Shown: positions 6,279 to 13,890, counted from the stretch's first letter. The stretch is 14,417 nt of DNA from Clostridia bacterium (GCA_017549665.1 JAFYUD010000264.1:1-14417); one strand, 5' to 3'. Program-made: numbers and translations. The notes: generated from the sequence alone by a model not told the origin.

Positions 6279-7529
6279 ATGTATAATGATTTTATGAACA
6301 CTGCATCTTACATCGCAAACTTCGATAAGGAAGTTGCAGATGCAATGAACCTTGAACTTAAGAGACAGAGAGACAATATCGAGCTTATCGCTTCCGAAAA
6401 CATCGTTTCCCCCGCTGTTATGGCTGCTATGGGCAGCGTGCTTACAAATAAGTATGCTGAAGGCTACAGCGCAAAGAGATATTACGGCGGCTGCGAGTGC
6501 GTTGATATTGTTGAGAATATAGCTAACGAAAGAGCAAAGGAGCTTTTCGGCGCTGAATATTCAAACGTTCAGCCCCACTCAGGCACACAGGCAAATATTG
6601 CTACTTACTTCGCTCTTCTCAACCACGGTGATACAATCCTCGGTATGAGCCTTGCACACGGCGGTCACCTTTCGCACGGTTCACCCGTCAATATGTCAGG
6701 TAAATACTTCAACTTCGTTTCCTACGGTGTAAACGATGACGGCTTCATCGACTATGAAGAGCTTGAAAGAATCGCAAAGGAAGCTCAGCCCAAGATGATC
6801 GTTGCAGGCGCATCAGCTTACCCCAGAGCAATCGACTTTGAACGTATCGGTGCAATCGCAAAGTCTGTAGGCGCAATTTTCATGGTTGACATGGCTCACA
6901 TTGCAGGCCTTATTGCTGCAGGCGAGCACGTTTCTCCCGTTCCTTATGATGATATCGTAACATCAACAACACATAAAACACTCAGAGGTCCCAGAGGCGG
7001 TCTCATTCTTGCTAAAGAAGAGTTCGGTCTTGCACTCAACAAGGGTATTTTCCCCGGCTGTCAGGGCGGTCCTCTTATGCACACAATCGCAGCAAAGGCT
7101 GTCTGCTTCGGTGAAGCAATGACAGAAGACTTCAAGACATACCAGCACAATGTTGTTCTCAATGCAGCAGCACTTGCAAACGGACTTATGTCAAGAGGCA
7201 TCAACCTTGTTTCAGGCGGTACAGACAACCACCTTATGCTCTGTGATCTCCGTTCAACAGGCATCACAGGCAAGGAGCTTGAGCACAGACTTGACGCTGT
7301 CCGCATCACAGCAAACAAGAATGCAATTCCCAACGATCCCGAAAAGCCCTTCGTTACAAGCGGTGTCAGACTCGGCACTCCCGCAGTCACAACAAGAGGC
7401 TTCACAACAGCTGACATGGATAAGATTGCAGAATGCATCCACCTTACTGCTACAGACTTCGAAAACAAGAAGGATTATATCGCAGCAGAAGTTGACAAGC
7501 TCGTTAAAGCACATCCCCTTTATGAATAA
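6279..7529 (+). CDS. glyA: Serine hydroxymethyltransferase
   Basis: A 416-residue PLP enzyme of normal length that interconverts serine plus THF with glycine plus 5,10-methylene-THF, the main entry of one-carbon units. Family motifs: [10 protein letters not shown] (35-44), the YSAKRYYGG substrate loop (63-71), VDMAHIAGL (203-211) and [14 protein letters not shown] (228-241), in which K233 is the PLP-binding lysine. The start ATG at 6279 is supported by RBS TAGGAGG (6264-6270) with 8-nt spacing; the next Met (residue 6) is too far from it. The gene is its own transcription unit, with a promoter at 6219-6247 and a terminator at 7537-7568. It supplies methylene-THF to MetF, encoded next, and also to MnmE, encoded divergently. 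Confidence 0.97.
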   Translation: MYNDFMNTASYIANFDKEVADAMNLELKRQRDNIELIASENIVSPAVMAAMGSVLTNKYAEGYSAKRYYGGCECVDIVENIANERAKELFGAEYSNVQPHSGTQANIATYFALLNHGDTILGMSLAHGGHLSHGSPVNMSGKYFNFVSYGVNDDGFIDYEELERIAKEAQPKMIVAGASAYPRAIDFERIGAIAKSVGAIFMVDMAHIAGLIAAGEHVSPVPYDDIVTSTTHKTLRGPRGGLILAKEEFGLALNKGIFPGCQGGPLMHTIAAKAVCFGEAMTEDFKTYQHNVVLNAAALANGLMSRGINLVSGGTDNHLMLCDLRSTGITGKELEHRLDAVRITANKNAIPNDPEKPFVTSGVRLGTPAVTTRGFTTADMDKIAECIHLTATDFENKKDYIAAEVDKLVKAHPLYE

Positions 7530-7536
7530 TTCACAT

Positions 7537-7568
7537 CAGACCGTATCGGAAGATATGGTCTGTTTTTT
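7537..7568 (+). terminator. Rho-independent terminator after glyA
   Basis: A 10-bp stem with one G-U pair (7537-7546 with 7553-7562), loop CGGAAG, followed directly by six T residues (7563-7568). Confidence 0.88.
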
Positions 7569-7589
7569 CTCGTTGTTAATGCATAATGC

Positions 7590-7634
7590 AAAATGCATTT
7601 TAATAAATTGCCGGCATTGAGCTGACAATTTATT
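7590..7634. repeat. Palindrome and hairpin between glyA terminator and metF promoter
   Basis: A perfect 12-bp palindrome AAAATGCATTTT (7590-7601) is followed by AATAAATTG (7602-7610) and its inverted copy CAATTTATT (7626-7634) around a 15-nt loop. Upstream, AATGCA is repeated. The wording resembles the AATGCACAAT arm of the fold-back repeats, so this may be a decayed copy. Confidence 0.45.
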
Positions 7635-7642
7635 GTTTAGCC

Positions 7643-7671
7643 TTGAAATCCATTATAGTTAGTGGTAAAAT
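7643..7671 (+). promoter_or_regulatory. Sigma-A-type promoter for metF-metH
   Basis: -35 TTGAAA (7643-7648), a 17-bp spacer and -10 TAAAAT (7666-7671); each box is 5 of 6 to consensus. Predicted start near 7678. The leader of about 23 nt leaves no room for a SAM or cobalamin riboswitch downstream of this start. Confidence 0.7.
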
Positions 7672-7700
7672 GTTACGTATTAATTATTTAAGGTGATACC

Positions 7701-8576
7701 ATGAAATTATCCTCACTTTTTGAACGAAAAATACCGACTCTGTCATTTGAGGTTTTTCCGCCGAAGACAAGCAGCAACTACGAAACAGTAAAATTTGCAA
7801 CTGCTGAAATTGCAAAGCTCAGACCTGACTTCATGTCCGTTACATGCGGTGCAGGAGGAAAGACAGATGTTTACACTGCTGACATTGCAGCGTCACTGAG
7901 CAAAGACTTCGGTGTAACTTCAATTGCTCACATGACATGTGTAGGCACATCAAAGGAAAACGCAGAAAAACGCATCAGAGAGCTTGAAAGTCTGGGCATA
8001 GAAAATGTCCTTGCGCTCAGAGGTGACATTCCCGAGGGCACAGACATGGAAAACTGCGATTTCAGACATGCTTCTGAGCTTACAGCTTTCATAAAAAGCA
8101 TTTCAGATATCTGCGTGGGCGGTGCGTGCTACCCCGAAGGTCATCCCGAATCAGCAAATATCAATGAGGATATTATTCATATAAAAGAAAAGGTTGAAGC
8201 AGGCTGTGACTTCCTTACAACACAGATGTTTTTCGACAACAATATTTTCTATAAATATCTCTGCAAGCTCCGTGATGCAGGTGTGAATGTGCCCGTTGTG
8301 GCAGGTATCATGCCCGTTACGAACAAGATTCAGATTGACAGAATCTGCAAGCTTTCAGGCACTTATCTCCCCTCCCGTTTCATCAACATCGTTGACCGTT
8401 TCGGTTCAGACCCCGATGCAATGAAGCAGGCAGGTATAATTTATGCAACCGAGCAGATTATAGACCTGCTTGCAAACGGTGTGAATGCAATTCACGTTTA
8501 CTCCATGAATAAGCCTGATGTTGCACAGAAAATTCAGGAAAATCTTTCATACATAATCCCCTCAGCAAGGAAATGA
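7701..8576 (+). CDS. metF: 5,10-methylenetetrahydrofolate reductase
   Basis: A 291-residue flavin TIM-barrel enzyme reducing 5,10-methylene-THF to 5-methyl-THF, the methyl donor for MetH. Motifs: SFEVFPPKTS (15-24) with the catalytic glutamate E17 (E28 in E. coli), SVTCGAGG (46-53), LALRGDIP (104-111), VGGACYPEGHPES (139-151) and TTQMFFDN (173-180) with the folate-binding Q175. Length is normal for the bacterial enzyme, with no regulatory C-terminal domain. RBS AAGGTGA (7690-7696). The stop is only 4 nt before the metH ATG, and the metH RBS lies within the last metF codons, so the two are one transcript and consecutive enzymes of a pathway. No MetV-like partner subunit is encoded next to it. 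Confidence 0.96.
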   Translation: MKLSSLFERKIPTLSFEVFPPKTSSNYETVKFATAEIAKLRPDFMSVTCGAGGKTDVYTADIAASLSKDFGVTSIAHMTCVGTSKENAEKRIRELESLGIENVLALRGDIPEGTDMENCDFRHASELTAFIKSISDICVGGACYPEGHPESANINEDIIHIKEKVEAGCDFLTTQMFFDNNIFYKYLCKLRDAGVNVPVVAGIMPVTNKIQIDRICKLSGTYLPSRFINIVDRFGSDPDAMKQAGIIYATEQIIDLLANGVNAIHVYSMNKPDVAQKIQENLSYIIPSARK

Positions 8577-8580
8577 TAAA

Positions 8581-10953
8581 ATGACTATTCTCGAAAAAAT
8601 AAGAAACGGATTCACATATTTTGACGGCGGCACCGGTACAGTGCTTCAGAAAAAAGGTCTTCAGCCCGGTGAATTGCCCGAAGAATGGAATCTGACTCAC
8701 AGTAAAGATATCGTCGACCTTCATCTTTCATATATAAATGCAGGTGCGCACATCATAAACGCAAATACCTTCGGTGCAAATATTCTGAAATTTGAGGAAA
8801 ATCATCTTGAAGAAATCATTTCCGCTGCATTTGAAAATGCTCTTGAAGCTAAAAAAAGAAGCGGCAGGGAGGATGTTTACATCGCCCTTGACATGGGTCC
8901 TTCAGGAAAACTTCTGAAGCCTTACGGCACACTTGATTTTGAGGACGCTGTGAAAGTTTTTGCAGAAACCGTAAAAATCGGTGCAAAGCTCGGCTTCGAC
9001 CTTATAAATATCGAAACAATGACAGATTCATACGAAACAAAAGCGGCTGTTCTTGCAGCAAAGGAAAATTCCTGTCTGCCTGTTTTTGTTTCAAATGTAT
9101 ATGATGCTCAGGGAAAAATGATGACAGGAGCAAATCCTGCTGTAATGGTTGCACTTCTTGAGGGTCTCGGTGTTGATGCACTGGGTCTTAACTGCTCATT
9201 AGGTCCCAAAGAAATGAAGCCTATCGTAAAAACACTCTGTGAATATGCATCAGTGCCTGTTATAGTCAATCCAAATGCAGGTCTTCCCCGCACAGAAAAC
9301 GGTGCAACCGTCTACGATGTGACGGCTGAAGATTTTGCCTCTGAAATGGCTGAAATTGCATCCTACGGCGCTGTTATCCTCGGCGGCTGCTGCGGCACAA
9401 CCCCCGATTATATCAGATGCCTTATTGAGAAGACGAAAAACCTTACCCCTTCTGAAATCACGGATAAAAACAAGACTCTCGTTTCATCATATACACACGC
9501 AGTTGAAATCGGCAGAAAGCCCGTCATTATCGGCGAAAGAATAAATCCCACAGGCAAGAAATTATTCAAGGAAGCTCTGAGAAATCACGACATTGATTAC
9601 ATTCTCAATGAAGGCTTTTCTCAGCAGGAGAAAAAATGCCATATTCTTGATGTAAATGTAGGTCTTCCCGAAATAAATGAGCCGGAAATGCTCACTGAGG
9701 TCACAGAATCACTTCAGGCAGTAATCGACCTGCCGTTGCAGATTGATACTTCCGATATCACAGCAATGGAAAAGGCAATGCGCCGTTACAACGGTAAGCC
9801 TATGGTCAACTCCGTCAACGGTAAAAAAGAGAGCATGGAGCAGATTTTCCCTCTTGTGAAGAAATACGGCGGCGTGGTTGTCGGTCTGACTCTCGACGAG
9901 GACGGCATTCCCGACACGGCAGAGGGCAGAATCGCAATTGCAGAAAAGATTTACAAAACTGCAGCCGGTTACGGAATCAATAAAAAGGATATCGTCATTG
10001 ACCCGTTGACTCTCACCGTCAGCACAGGCAGTGACAATGCACAGATCACTCTTGATGCCGTCAGGAAAATCAAAGAAAACGGCGGCAACACAGTGCTGGG
10101 CGTTTCCAATATTTCATTCGGTCTTCCCGAAAGACAGAATATCAACTCGGTATTCTATACTCTTGCGCTCAATGCAGGCTTAAGCAGTGCTATCATCAAT
10201 CCCAATTCGCAGGACATGATGAAGGCTTATTACAGCTTCTGCGCACTGACAAATCAGGATGAAAATTTCCTTGATTATATTGAATTTGCTTCTGCTCAGA
10301 AGCAGGATACACCTGAGGTAAAAAAAGAGGAAGACAACTCTCTTGCAACTGCTGTGCTCAAAGGTCTCGGTGACAAGGCTGCAAAGGCAACAGAAGAGCT
10401 GCTGACAACACAGAGCGCAACAGATATCATTGACTCTGTGCTTATCCCTGCACTTGATGAAGTGGGCAAGGGCTTTGAATCAGGTAAAATCTTCCTTCCT
10501 CAGCTGCTTATGAGTGCAGATGCCGCAGGTCGTGCATTTGACGTTATCAAGGCTGCGATCAGATCTGCAGGTGACGAAAATGTCAGAAAAGGCACTGTCC
10601 TGCTTGCAACCGTCAAGGGTGACATTCACGACATCGGTAAGAATATCGTTAAAGTCATTCTTGAAAACTACGGCTTTGAGGTTATTGATTTAGGTAAGGA
10701 TGTATCTGAAGAAAAAGTGCTTGAGGCTGTAATTGAAAACAATATAAAGCTCTGCGGACTTTCAGCACTGATGACATCTACAGTGCCCGCAATGGAAAAC
10801 ACAATAAAGCTGCTTAACGAAAAGGCTCCCGATTGTAAAGTCGTAGTAGGCGGTGCCGTCCTGACTCAGGAATATGCTGATATGATAGGCGCTGACAAAT
10901 ACGCAAAGGATGCAATGGAAACTGTCCGTTATGCAGAAGAATTGTTCAGCTGA
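8581..10953 (+). CDS. metH: Cobalamin-dependent methionine synthase lacking the AdoMet reactivation domain
   Basis: A 790-residue three-module enzyme transferring a methyl group from methyl-THF through cobalamin to homocysteine. Homocysteine module, about 1-290: GGTGT (16-20) and zinc ligands C205 (GLNCSLGP) and C270-C271 (GGCCGTTP). Folate module, about 310-570: GERINPTGKK (318-327), DVNVG (357-361), QIDTSD (387-392), VSNISFGLP (508-516). B12 module, about 585-790: helical cap, then DIHDIGKN (681-688), whose H683 is the lower axial cobalt ligand, and VVGGAVLT (755-762). The protein ends there, so the roughly 330-residue AdoMet-binding reactivation domain of E. coli MetH (1,227 residues) is absent. 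Short MetH of this kind is known, for example in Thermotoga, and needs a separate reactivation protein. None is in the window. Confidence 0.96.
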   Translation: MTILEKIRNGFTYFDGGTGTVLQKKGLQPGELPEEWNLTHSKDIVDLHLSYINAGAHIINANTFGANILKFEENHLEEIISAAFENALEAKKRSGREDVYIALDMGPSGKLLKPYGTLDFEDAVKVFAETVKIGAKLGFDLINIETMTDSYETKAAVLAAKENSCLPVFVSNVYDAQGKMMTGANPAVMVALLEGLGVDALGLNCSLGPKEMKPIVKTLCEYASVPVIVNPNAGLPRTENGATVYDVTAEDFASEMAEIASYGAVILGGCCGTTPDYIRCLIEKTKNLTPSEITDKNKTLVSSYTHAVEIGRKPVIIGERINPTGKKLFKEALRNHDIDYILNEGFSQQEKKCHILDVNVGLPEINEPEMLTEVTESLQAVIDLPLQIDTSDITAMEKAMRRYNGKPMVNSVNGKKESMEQIFPLVKKYGGVVVGLTLDEDGIPDTAEGRIAIAEKIYKTAAGYGINKKDIVIDPLTLTVSTGSDNAQITLDAVRKIKENGGNTVLGVSNISFGLPERQNINSVFYTLALNAGLSSAIINPNSQDMMKAYYSFCALTNQDENFLDYIEFASAQKQDTPEVKKEEDNSLATAVLKGLGDKAAKATEELLTTQSATDIIDSVLIPALDEVGKGFESGKIFLPQLLMSADAAGRAFDVIKAAIRSAGDENVRKGTVLLATVKGDIHDIGKNIVKVILENYGFEVIDLGKDVSEEKVLEAVIENNIKLCGLSALMTSTVPAMENTIKLLNEKAPDCKVVVGGAVLTQEYADMIGADKYAKDAMETVRYAEELFS

Positions 10954-10963
10954 TATGCAAATT

Positions 10964-10996
10964 GCCGGTTTTTCTAAGGAAGAACCGGCTTTATTT
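10964..10996 (+). terminator. Rho-independent terminator after metH
   Basis: An 11-bp stem with one U-G pair (10964-10974 with 10979-10989), loop TAAG, followed by TTTATTT. It begins 10 bp after the metH stop. Confidence 0.8.
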
Positions 10997-11020
10997 CGGC
11001 AATGTTAAGATAAATTTCTA

Positions 11021-11049
11021 TTGACATCAGCATTGCATTATGATAAAAT
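11021..11049 (+). promoter_or_regulatory. Strong sigma-A promoter for rplU-prp-rpmA
   Basis: -35 TTGACA is perfect (11021-11026), the spacer is 17 bp, and -10 is TAAAAT (11044-11049). Predicted start near 11056, directly at the start of the L21 leader. Confidence 0.85.
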
Positions 11050-11050
11050 C

Positions 11051-11127
11051 TATATGCCGCATGTGGCAGGCAAGGGTGTTTTGCGCCCTTTTAAGTGTTA
11101 ATTCCGCCCGTCGCAGCGAGTCTTAAT
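11051..11127 (+). ncRNA. L21 ribosomal-protein leader RNA
   Basis: The transcribed leader before rplU has a TGCC/GGCA hairpin (11055-11068), a 7-bp hairpin AAGGGTG/CGCCCTT with one U-G pair (11072-11078 with 11084-11090, loop TTTTG), and then a conserved-looking single-stranded tail through GTCGCAGCGAGTCTTAAT (11110-11127). Position, hairpin order and sequence fit my recollection of the Firmicutes L21 leader (Rfam L21_leader), thought to mediate autoregulation by L21. I could not run a covariance search. Confidence 0.72.
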
Positions 11128-11142
11128 AAGGAAGGTAAACCA

Positions 11143-11454
11143 ATGTACGCAATTATCGAAACAGGCGGCAAGCAGTACAAAGTCGAGGAAGGCTCAATCG
11201 TTTTCATCGAAAAGCTTGACGTTGAGGCTGACAGCGAAGTAGTTTTTGATAAGGTTATTGCTGTAGGTGCAGACGACGGCATCAAGGTCGGCGCTCCCTA
11301 TGTTGCAGGTGCTACAGTTGTTGCTAAGGCTGTTAAGAACGGCAAGGGCAAGAAGATCACTGTTGCAACTTACAAGGCAAAGAAAAACGAAAAGCGTAAG
11401 ATGGGTCACAGACAGCCCTACACAAAGATTGAAGTTGCTTCAATCAACGCTTAA
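11143..11454 (+). CDS. rplU: 50S ribosomal protein L21
   Basis: A 103-residue L21, the usual length, starting [14 protein letters not shown] and ending [14 protein letters not shown]. It binds 23S rRNA and assembles early into the large subunit. The conserved C-terminal [17 protein letters not shown] (78-94) is present. The frame stays open upstream to a GTG at 11095, but that would add 16 residues translated from the leader RNA. The ATG at 11143 has RBS AAGGAAGG (11128-11135) with 7-nt spacing and gives the canonical N-terminus, so it is preferred. The stop overlaps the prp start (TAATG). Probably regulated by the leader upstream. Confidence 0.97.
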   Translation: MYAIIETGGKQYKVEEGSIVFIEKLDVEADSEVVFDKVIAVGADDGIKVGAPYVAGATVVAKAVKNGKGKKITVATYKAKKNEKRKMGHRQPYTKIEVASINA

Positions 11455-11756
11455 TGATCAGCGCAGTTTTTAATATTCCGGAAGGTAAGTTTACCATTCA
11501 GGGACATTCAGGCTCAGCTGAAAGCGGTCAGGACATAATCTGCGCCGCAGTTTCATCAGCAGCTTACATGGCAGTGAACACCATAACCGAGATTCTCGGT
11601 CAGAAGGTCAGTGCCGATGTCCGTGACGGATATATGAAAATTTCGCTCAGCGGCAACAATGAAGCCGCATCGGATATACTCAGAGGACTTGAGCTTCACA
11701 TCAGTGAGCTTGCAGATGAGTATCCGGACTTTATCAGAATTACTACGGAGGTGTAA
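11454..11756 (+). CDS. prp: Ribosomal-processing cysteine protease Prp
   Basis: A 100-residue protease (formerly YsxB/DUF464) encoded between L21 and L27 in Firmicutes and relatives. It removes the N-terminal extension of L27, which is essential for ribosome assembly in Staphylococcus aureus. The catalytic motif is visible: [18 protein letters not shown] (17-34), with H18 and C30 twelve residues apart, as in the S. aureus enzyme (H22, C34). The start ATG overlaps the rplU stop by one base, which suggests coupled translation. The rpmA RBS lies in its last codons. The substrate L27 encoded next has the matching cleavage site. Confidence 0.95.
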   Translation: MISAVFNIPEGKFTIQGHSGSAESGQDIICAAVSSAAYMAVNTITEILGQKVSADVRDGYMKISLSGNNEAASDILRGLELHISELADEYPDFIRITTEV

Positions 11757-11758
11757 TT

Positions 11759-12037
11759 ATGCTCAAGATAAACATTCAGCTTTTCGCACATAAGAAAGGT
11801 ATGGGTTCAACCCGTAACGGCCGTGACTCAGAATCAAAGAGACTCGGCGTAAAGCGTGCAGACGGACAGGCTGTTAATGCAGGTACTATCCTCGTTCGCC
11901 AGAGAGGTACTCACATCCATCCCGGCAACAATGTCGGCAAGGGTTCTGATGATACACTCTTTGCTCTCGTTAACGGCACAGTTAAGTTTGAGCGTATGGG
12001 CAAAGACCGTAAAAAGGTCAGCGTTTACGAAAACTAA
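11759..12037 (+). CDS. rpmA: 50S ribosomal protein L27 with Prp-cleavable N-terminal extension
   Basis: A 92-residue L27. Its N-terminal tail reaches toward the peptidyl-transferase centre after processing. The first residues, [14 protein letters not shown], match the extension of S. aureus L27 (MLKLNLQFFASKKG), which Prp cuts after the ninth residue. The expected cut here is after F9, exposing [15 protein letters not shown]. The core [18 protein letters not shown] (16-33) and [13 protein letters not shown] (50-62) are typical. RBS GGAGGTG (11747-11753) overlaps the prp stop and sits 5 nt before the ATG. Last gene of rplU-prp-rpmA. In many Firmicutes obgE follows; here a terminator and a pyrophosphatase gene follow instead. 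Confidence 0.97.
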   Translation: MLKINIQLFAHKKGMGSTRNGRDSESKRLGVKRADGQAVNAGTILVRQRGTHIHPGNNVGKGSDDTLFALVNGTVKFERMGKDRKKVSVYEN

Positions 12038-12042
12038 TTATT

Positions 12043-12074
12043 AAAGCCTGCACCACACGGTGTGGGCTTTATAA
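12043..12074 (+). terminator. Terminator hairpin after rpmA
   Basis: A 12-bp stem with two G-U pairs (12043-12054 with 12059-12070), loop ACAC, 5 nt after the rpmA stop. The T run is short (TTTATAATT), so it may be leaky. Confidence 0.7.
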
Positions 12075-12087
12075 TTCCGGAATTTAC

Positions 12088-12137
12088 ATCTGGTTATATA
12101 AAATTTTCAGAATCTGAACATTGATTTAATACCAGAT
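12088..12137 (+). promoter_or_regulatory. Nested inverted repeats upstream of ppa
   Basis: ATCTGGT (12088-12094) and ACCAGAT (12131-12137) enclose a tight palindrome TTCAGA/TCTGAA with a single-base centre (12106-12118). This could be an operator or a leader hairpin; the ppa promoter itself is not clear. Confidence 0.35.
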
Positions 12138-12164
12138 TTGACATAAAATAAAGGAGAATCGGAT

Positions 12165-12710
12165 ATGAACAATATATGGCACTCCATAAATCCCGACAGA
12201 ATAAAACCCGATGACTTCATTGCTGTCGTCGAAATCCCAAAGGGCAGCAAAAACAAGTATGAGCTTGACAAGGAAACAGGTCTCATCATTCTCGACAGAA
12301 TTCTTCACACATCAACACACTACCCCGCTAACTACGGCTTCATCCCCAGAACTTACGGTGATGACCTTGACCCGCTTGATGTTCTCGTTCTCTGTTCTGA
12401 ACCTCTTGATCCCCTTACACTTGTAAGATGCTATCCTATCGGTGTTATCAAAATGCTCGACAGCGGAAAGTCTGACGAAAAGATTATTGCTGTACCTTAC
12501 GGCGACCCCACTTACAACGGTTACAGAAGCATTTTTAACCTGCCCAAGCACATCTACGACGAAATGACACATTTCTTCAAGGTTTACAAGGCACTTGAGC
12601 ACAAGGAAACTGCCGTTGACGAAGTAATGGATTACGGTGCAGCAGTTGAAATCATCAACAGCGCAATCGAAAACTATAAGGTAAAATTCGGTGACGAGGT
12701 GCAGGATTAA
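12165..12710 (+). CDS. ppa: Soluble inorganic pyrophosphatase, family I
   Basis: A 181-residue cytoplasmic enzyme that hydrolyses pyrophosphate and so drives DNA, RNA and aminoacyl-tRNA synthesis. The signature DDLDPLDVLV runs 66-75, with metal ligands D67, D69 and D72. Other active-site residues align with E. coli at a constant offset of two: K31, E33, R45 and Y57 (K29, E31, R43, Y55), and D99, D104 and K106 (D97, D102, K104). E23 matches E20 apart from a one-residue shorter loop, and the C-terminal YK pair is at 141-142. RBS AAGGAG (12151-12156) precedes the ATG by 8 nt. No terminator separates it from the following membrane-protein gene 43 bp downstream, so the two may share a transcript. 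Confidence 0.96.
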   Translation: MNNIWHSINPDRIKPDDFIAVVEIPKGSKNKYELDKETGLIILDRILHTSTHYPANYGFIPRTYGDDLDPLDVLVLCSEPLDPLTLVRCYPIGVIKMLDSGKSDEKIIAVPYGDPTYNGYRSIFNLPKHIYDEMTHFFKVYKALEHKETAVDEVMDYGAAVEIINSAIENYKVKFGDEVQD

Positions 12711-12740
12711 CATTTGATTGTTTGTATTCGCAAATGACAT

Positions 12741-12747
12741 GGAGGTG
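12741..12747 (+). promoter_or_regulatory. RBS that fixes a GTG start
   Basis: GGAGGTG lies 6 nt before GTG at 12754. The frame is open from an upstream TTG at 12718, but that start has no comparable RBS and would add 12 residues ahead of the first membrane helix. Confidence 0.85.
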
Positions 12748-12753
12748 TCCTTC

Positions 12754-13263
12754 GTGAAAAACAAACAGATTAAATTAATTATTACTTCCGCACTTTTTGC
12801 CGCACTGACAGCAGGACTTACCATCTTCCCGAAAATACCTATCCCCGGCGGAGGATATGTACATCTCGGTGATGCGATGATTCTGATTGCTTCAACATTT
12901 CTGCCGTTGCCCTATGCAATGACAGCAGCAGCAATCGGCGGCGGACTTGCTGACCTTATTTCAGGTTATGCTGTCTACATTCCTTTCACGATTGCGGCAA
13001 AAGCACTCCTTACCGTTGCATTCACAAGCAAAAGTGAAAAAATCCTCACAAAACGTAATATTGCAGCTCCGTTTTTATCAGTGATAACAACTCCGCTTGT
13101 ATATTTCTGTGCTGACAGTATTCTTTACAGCGTGTCCGGTGCGATTCCCGGCATTGTATGGAATCTTTGTCAGGCGGCAGCAAGCATTATCGTTTACTTT
13201 ATAATCTCTGCTGCTTTTGATAAGACAGCGCTCAAGTCAAAGCTTGCAGGAAAAATGCAATAA
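12754..13263 (+). CDS. ECF-transporter S-component-like membrane protein, substrate unknown
   Basis: A 169-residue, strongly hydrophobic protein starting at GTG. Predicted helices lie near 7-25, 40-55, 56-70, 73-92, 101-120 and 132-153. PGGGYVHLGDAMIL (31-44), a Gly/Ala-rich GGGLADLISG (62-71) and PFTIAAKALL (77-86) follow the pattern of substrate-binding S components of energy-coupling-factor vitamin transporters. S components use shared EcfA/EcfT modules usually encoded elsewhere, and none is here. I recall a related family (TIGR04002) but cannot confirm membership. The next gene, a radical SAM protein, starts 14 bp downstream, so the pair is probably co-transcribed. No riboswitch is visible upstream to reveal the vitamin. 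Superfamily likely; substrate not assignable from sequence. Confidence 0.75.
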   Translation: MKNKQIKLIITSALFAALTAGLTIFPKIPIPGGGYVHLGDAMILIASTFLPLPYAMTAAAIGGGLADLISGYAVYIPFTIAAKALLTVAFTSKSEKILTKRNIAAPFLSVITTPLVYFCADSILYSVSGAIPGIVWNLCQAAASIIVYFIISAAFDKTALKSKLAGKMQ

Positions 13264-13277
13264 GAAAGAATTTTAAC

Positions 13278-13883
13278 ATGGAAAATATCTTATACACCTA
13301 CGGAAACAAAATATATCTCAACATCACAAACGCTTGTCCCTGTGACTGCGAATTCTGTGTCCGTCACAACAAAAACGGACTGGGTGATATGGGAAGTCTC
13401 TGGCTTGACCACGAGCCTTCAACTGCTGAGATTATCGATGCAATTGACAGCTTCGACTGGACAGGATATACAGACGTTGTTTTCTGCGGATACGGTGAGC
13501 CTACCTGCGCACTGAAAAAGCTTATTGAAACAGCTGAATACATCCGCAAAACAAAGAATGTAAAAATCCGTCTCAACACAAACGGACTTTCAGATCTTAT
13601 CAACAACTGCGAAAACAGTGCAGAGAAGCTCAGCGGTCTTATTGATGCAGTTTCCGTCAGCCTCAATGCTTCAGATGCAGAAAAGTACGACAAGGTCGTA
13701 CATCCCAAATACGGTCTCAGGTCATTTGATGCAATGATAAAATTCACAAAGGATTGTCAGAAATACATTCCCGATGTAAAGATGTCAGTTGTTGACACAA
13801 TCGGTGAAGATGAAGTAGAAAAGTGCAAAAAGCTTTGCGCTGATAACGATATCGTACTCAGAGTAAGAGAATATATAAAATAA
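13278..13883 (+). CDS. Small radical SAM protein, TatD-associated type
   Basis: A 201-residue radical SAM enzyme. The [4Fe-4S]-binding CX3CX2C motif is C20, C24 and C27 (ACPCDCEFC; C22 is an extra cysteine in the loop). The SAM-binding GGEP-type motif is GYGEP (71-75). IRLNTNGL (96-103) and VSVSLNAS (125-132) are typical later strands. The start YTYGNKIYLNITNACPCDCE fits my recollection of the family named TatD family nuclease-associated radical SAM protein (TIGR04038). The reaction is unknown. It is compact, without SPASM or twitch clusters. The RBS is weak (AAGAAAG). It follows the ECF-S-like gene after 14 bp and ends at a strong terminator. No TatD nuclease gene is in the window. Confidence 0.85.
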   Translation: MENILYTYGNKIYLNITNACPCDCEFCVRHNKNGLGDMGSLWLDHEPSTAEIIDAIDSFDWTGYTDVVFCGYGEPTCALKKLIETAEYIRKTKNVKIRLNTNGLSDLINNCENSAEKLSGLIDAVSVSLNASDAEKYDKVVHPKYGLRSFDAMIKFTKDCQKYIPDVKMSVVDTIGEDEVEKCKKLCADNDIVLRVREYIK

Positions 13884-13890
13884 ACTGTTC

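Noticed and set aside
12121..12149. TTGATT, 17 bp, TAAAAT as a ppa promoter
   Set aside because: The start point would fall near 12156, at the end of the RBS AAGGAG, leaving too short a leader for normal initiation.
12312..12824. 170-residue minus-strand ORF opposite ppa
   Set aside because: Antisense to a well-conserved pyrophosphatase, with no recognisable motif and no sensible RBS context; a shadow ORF.
13278..13883. Pyruvate formate-lyase or anaerobic RNR activating enzyme
   Set aside because: The cysteine motif and size are compatible, but the surrounding sequence and the lack of a partner glycyl-radical enzyme fit the small TatD-associated family better.
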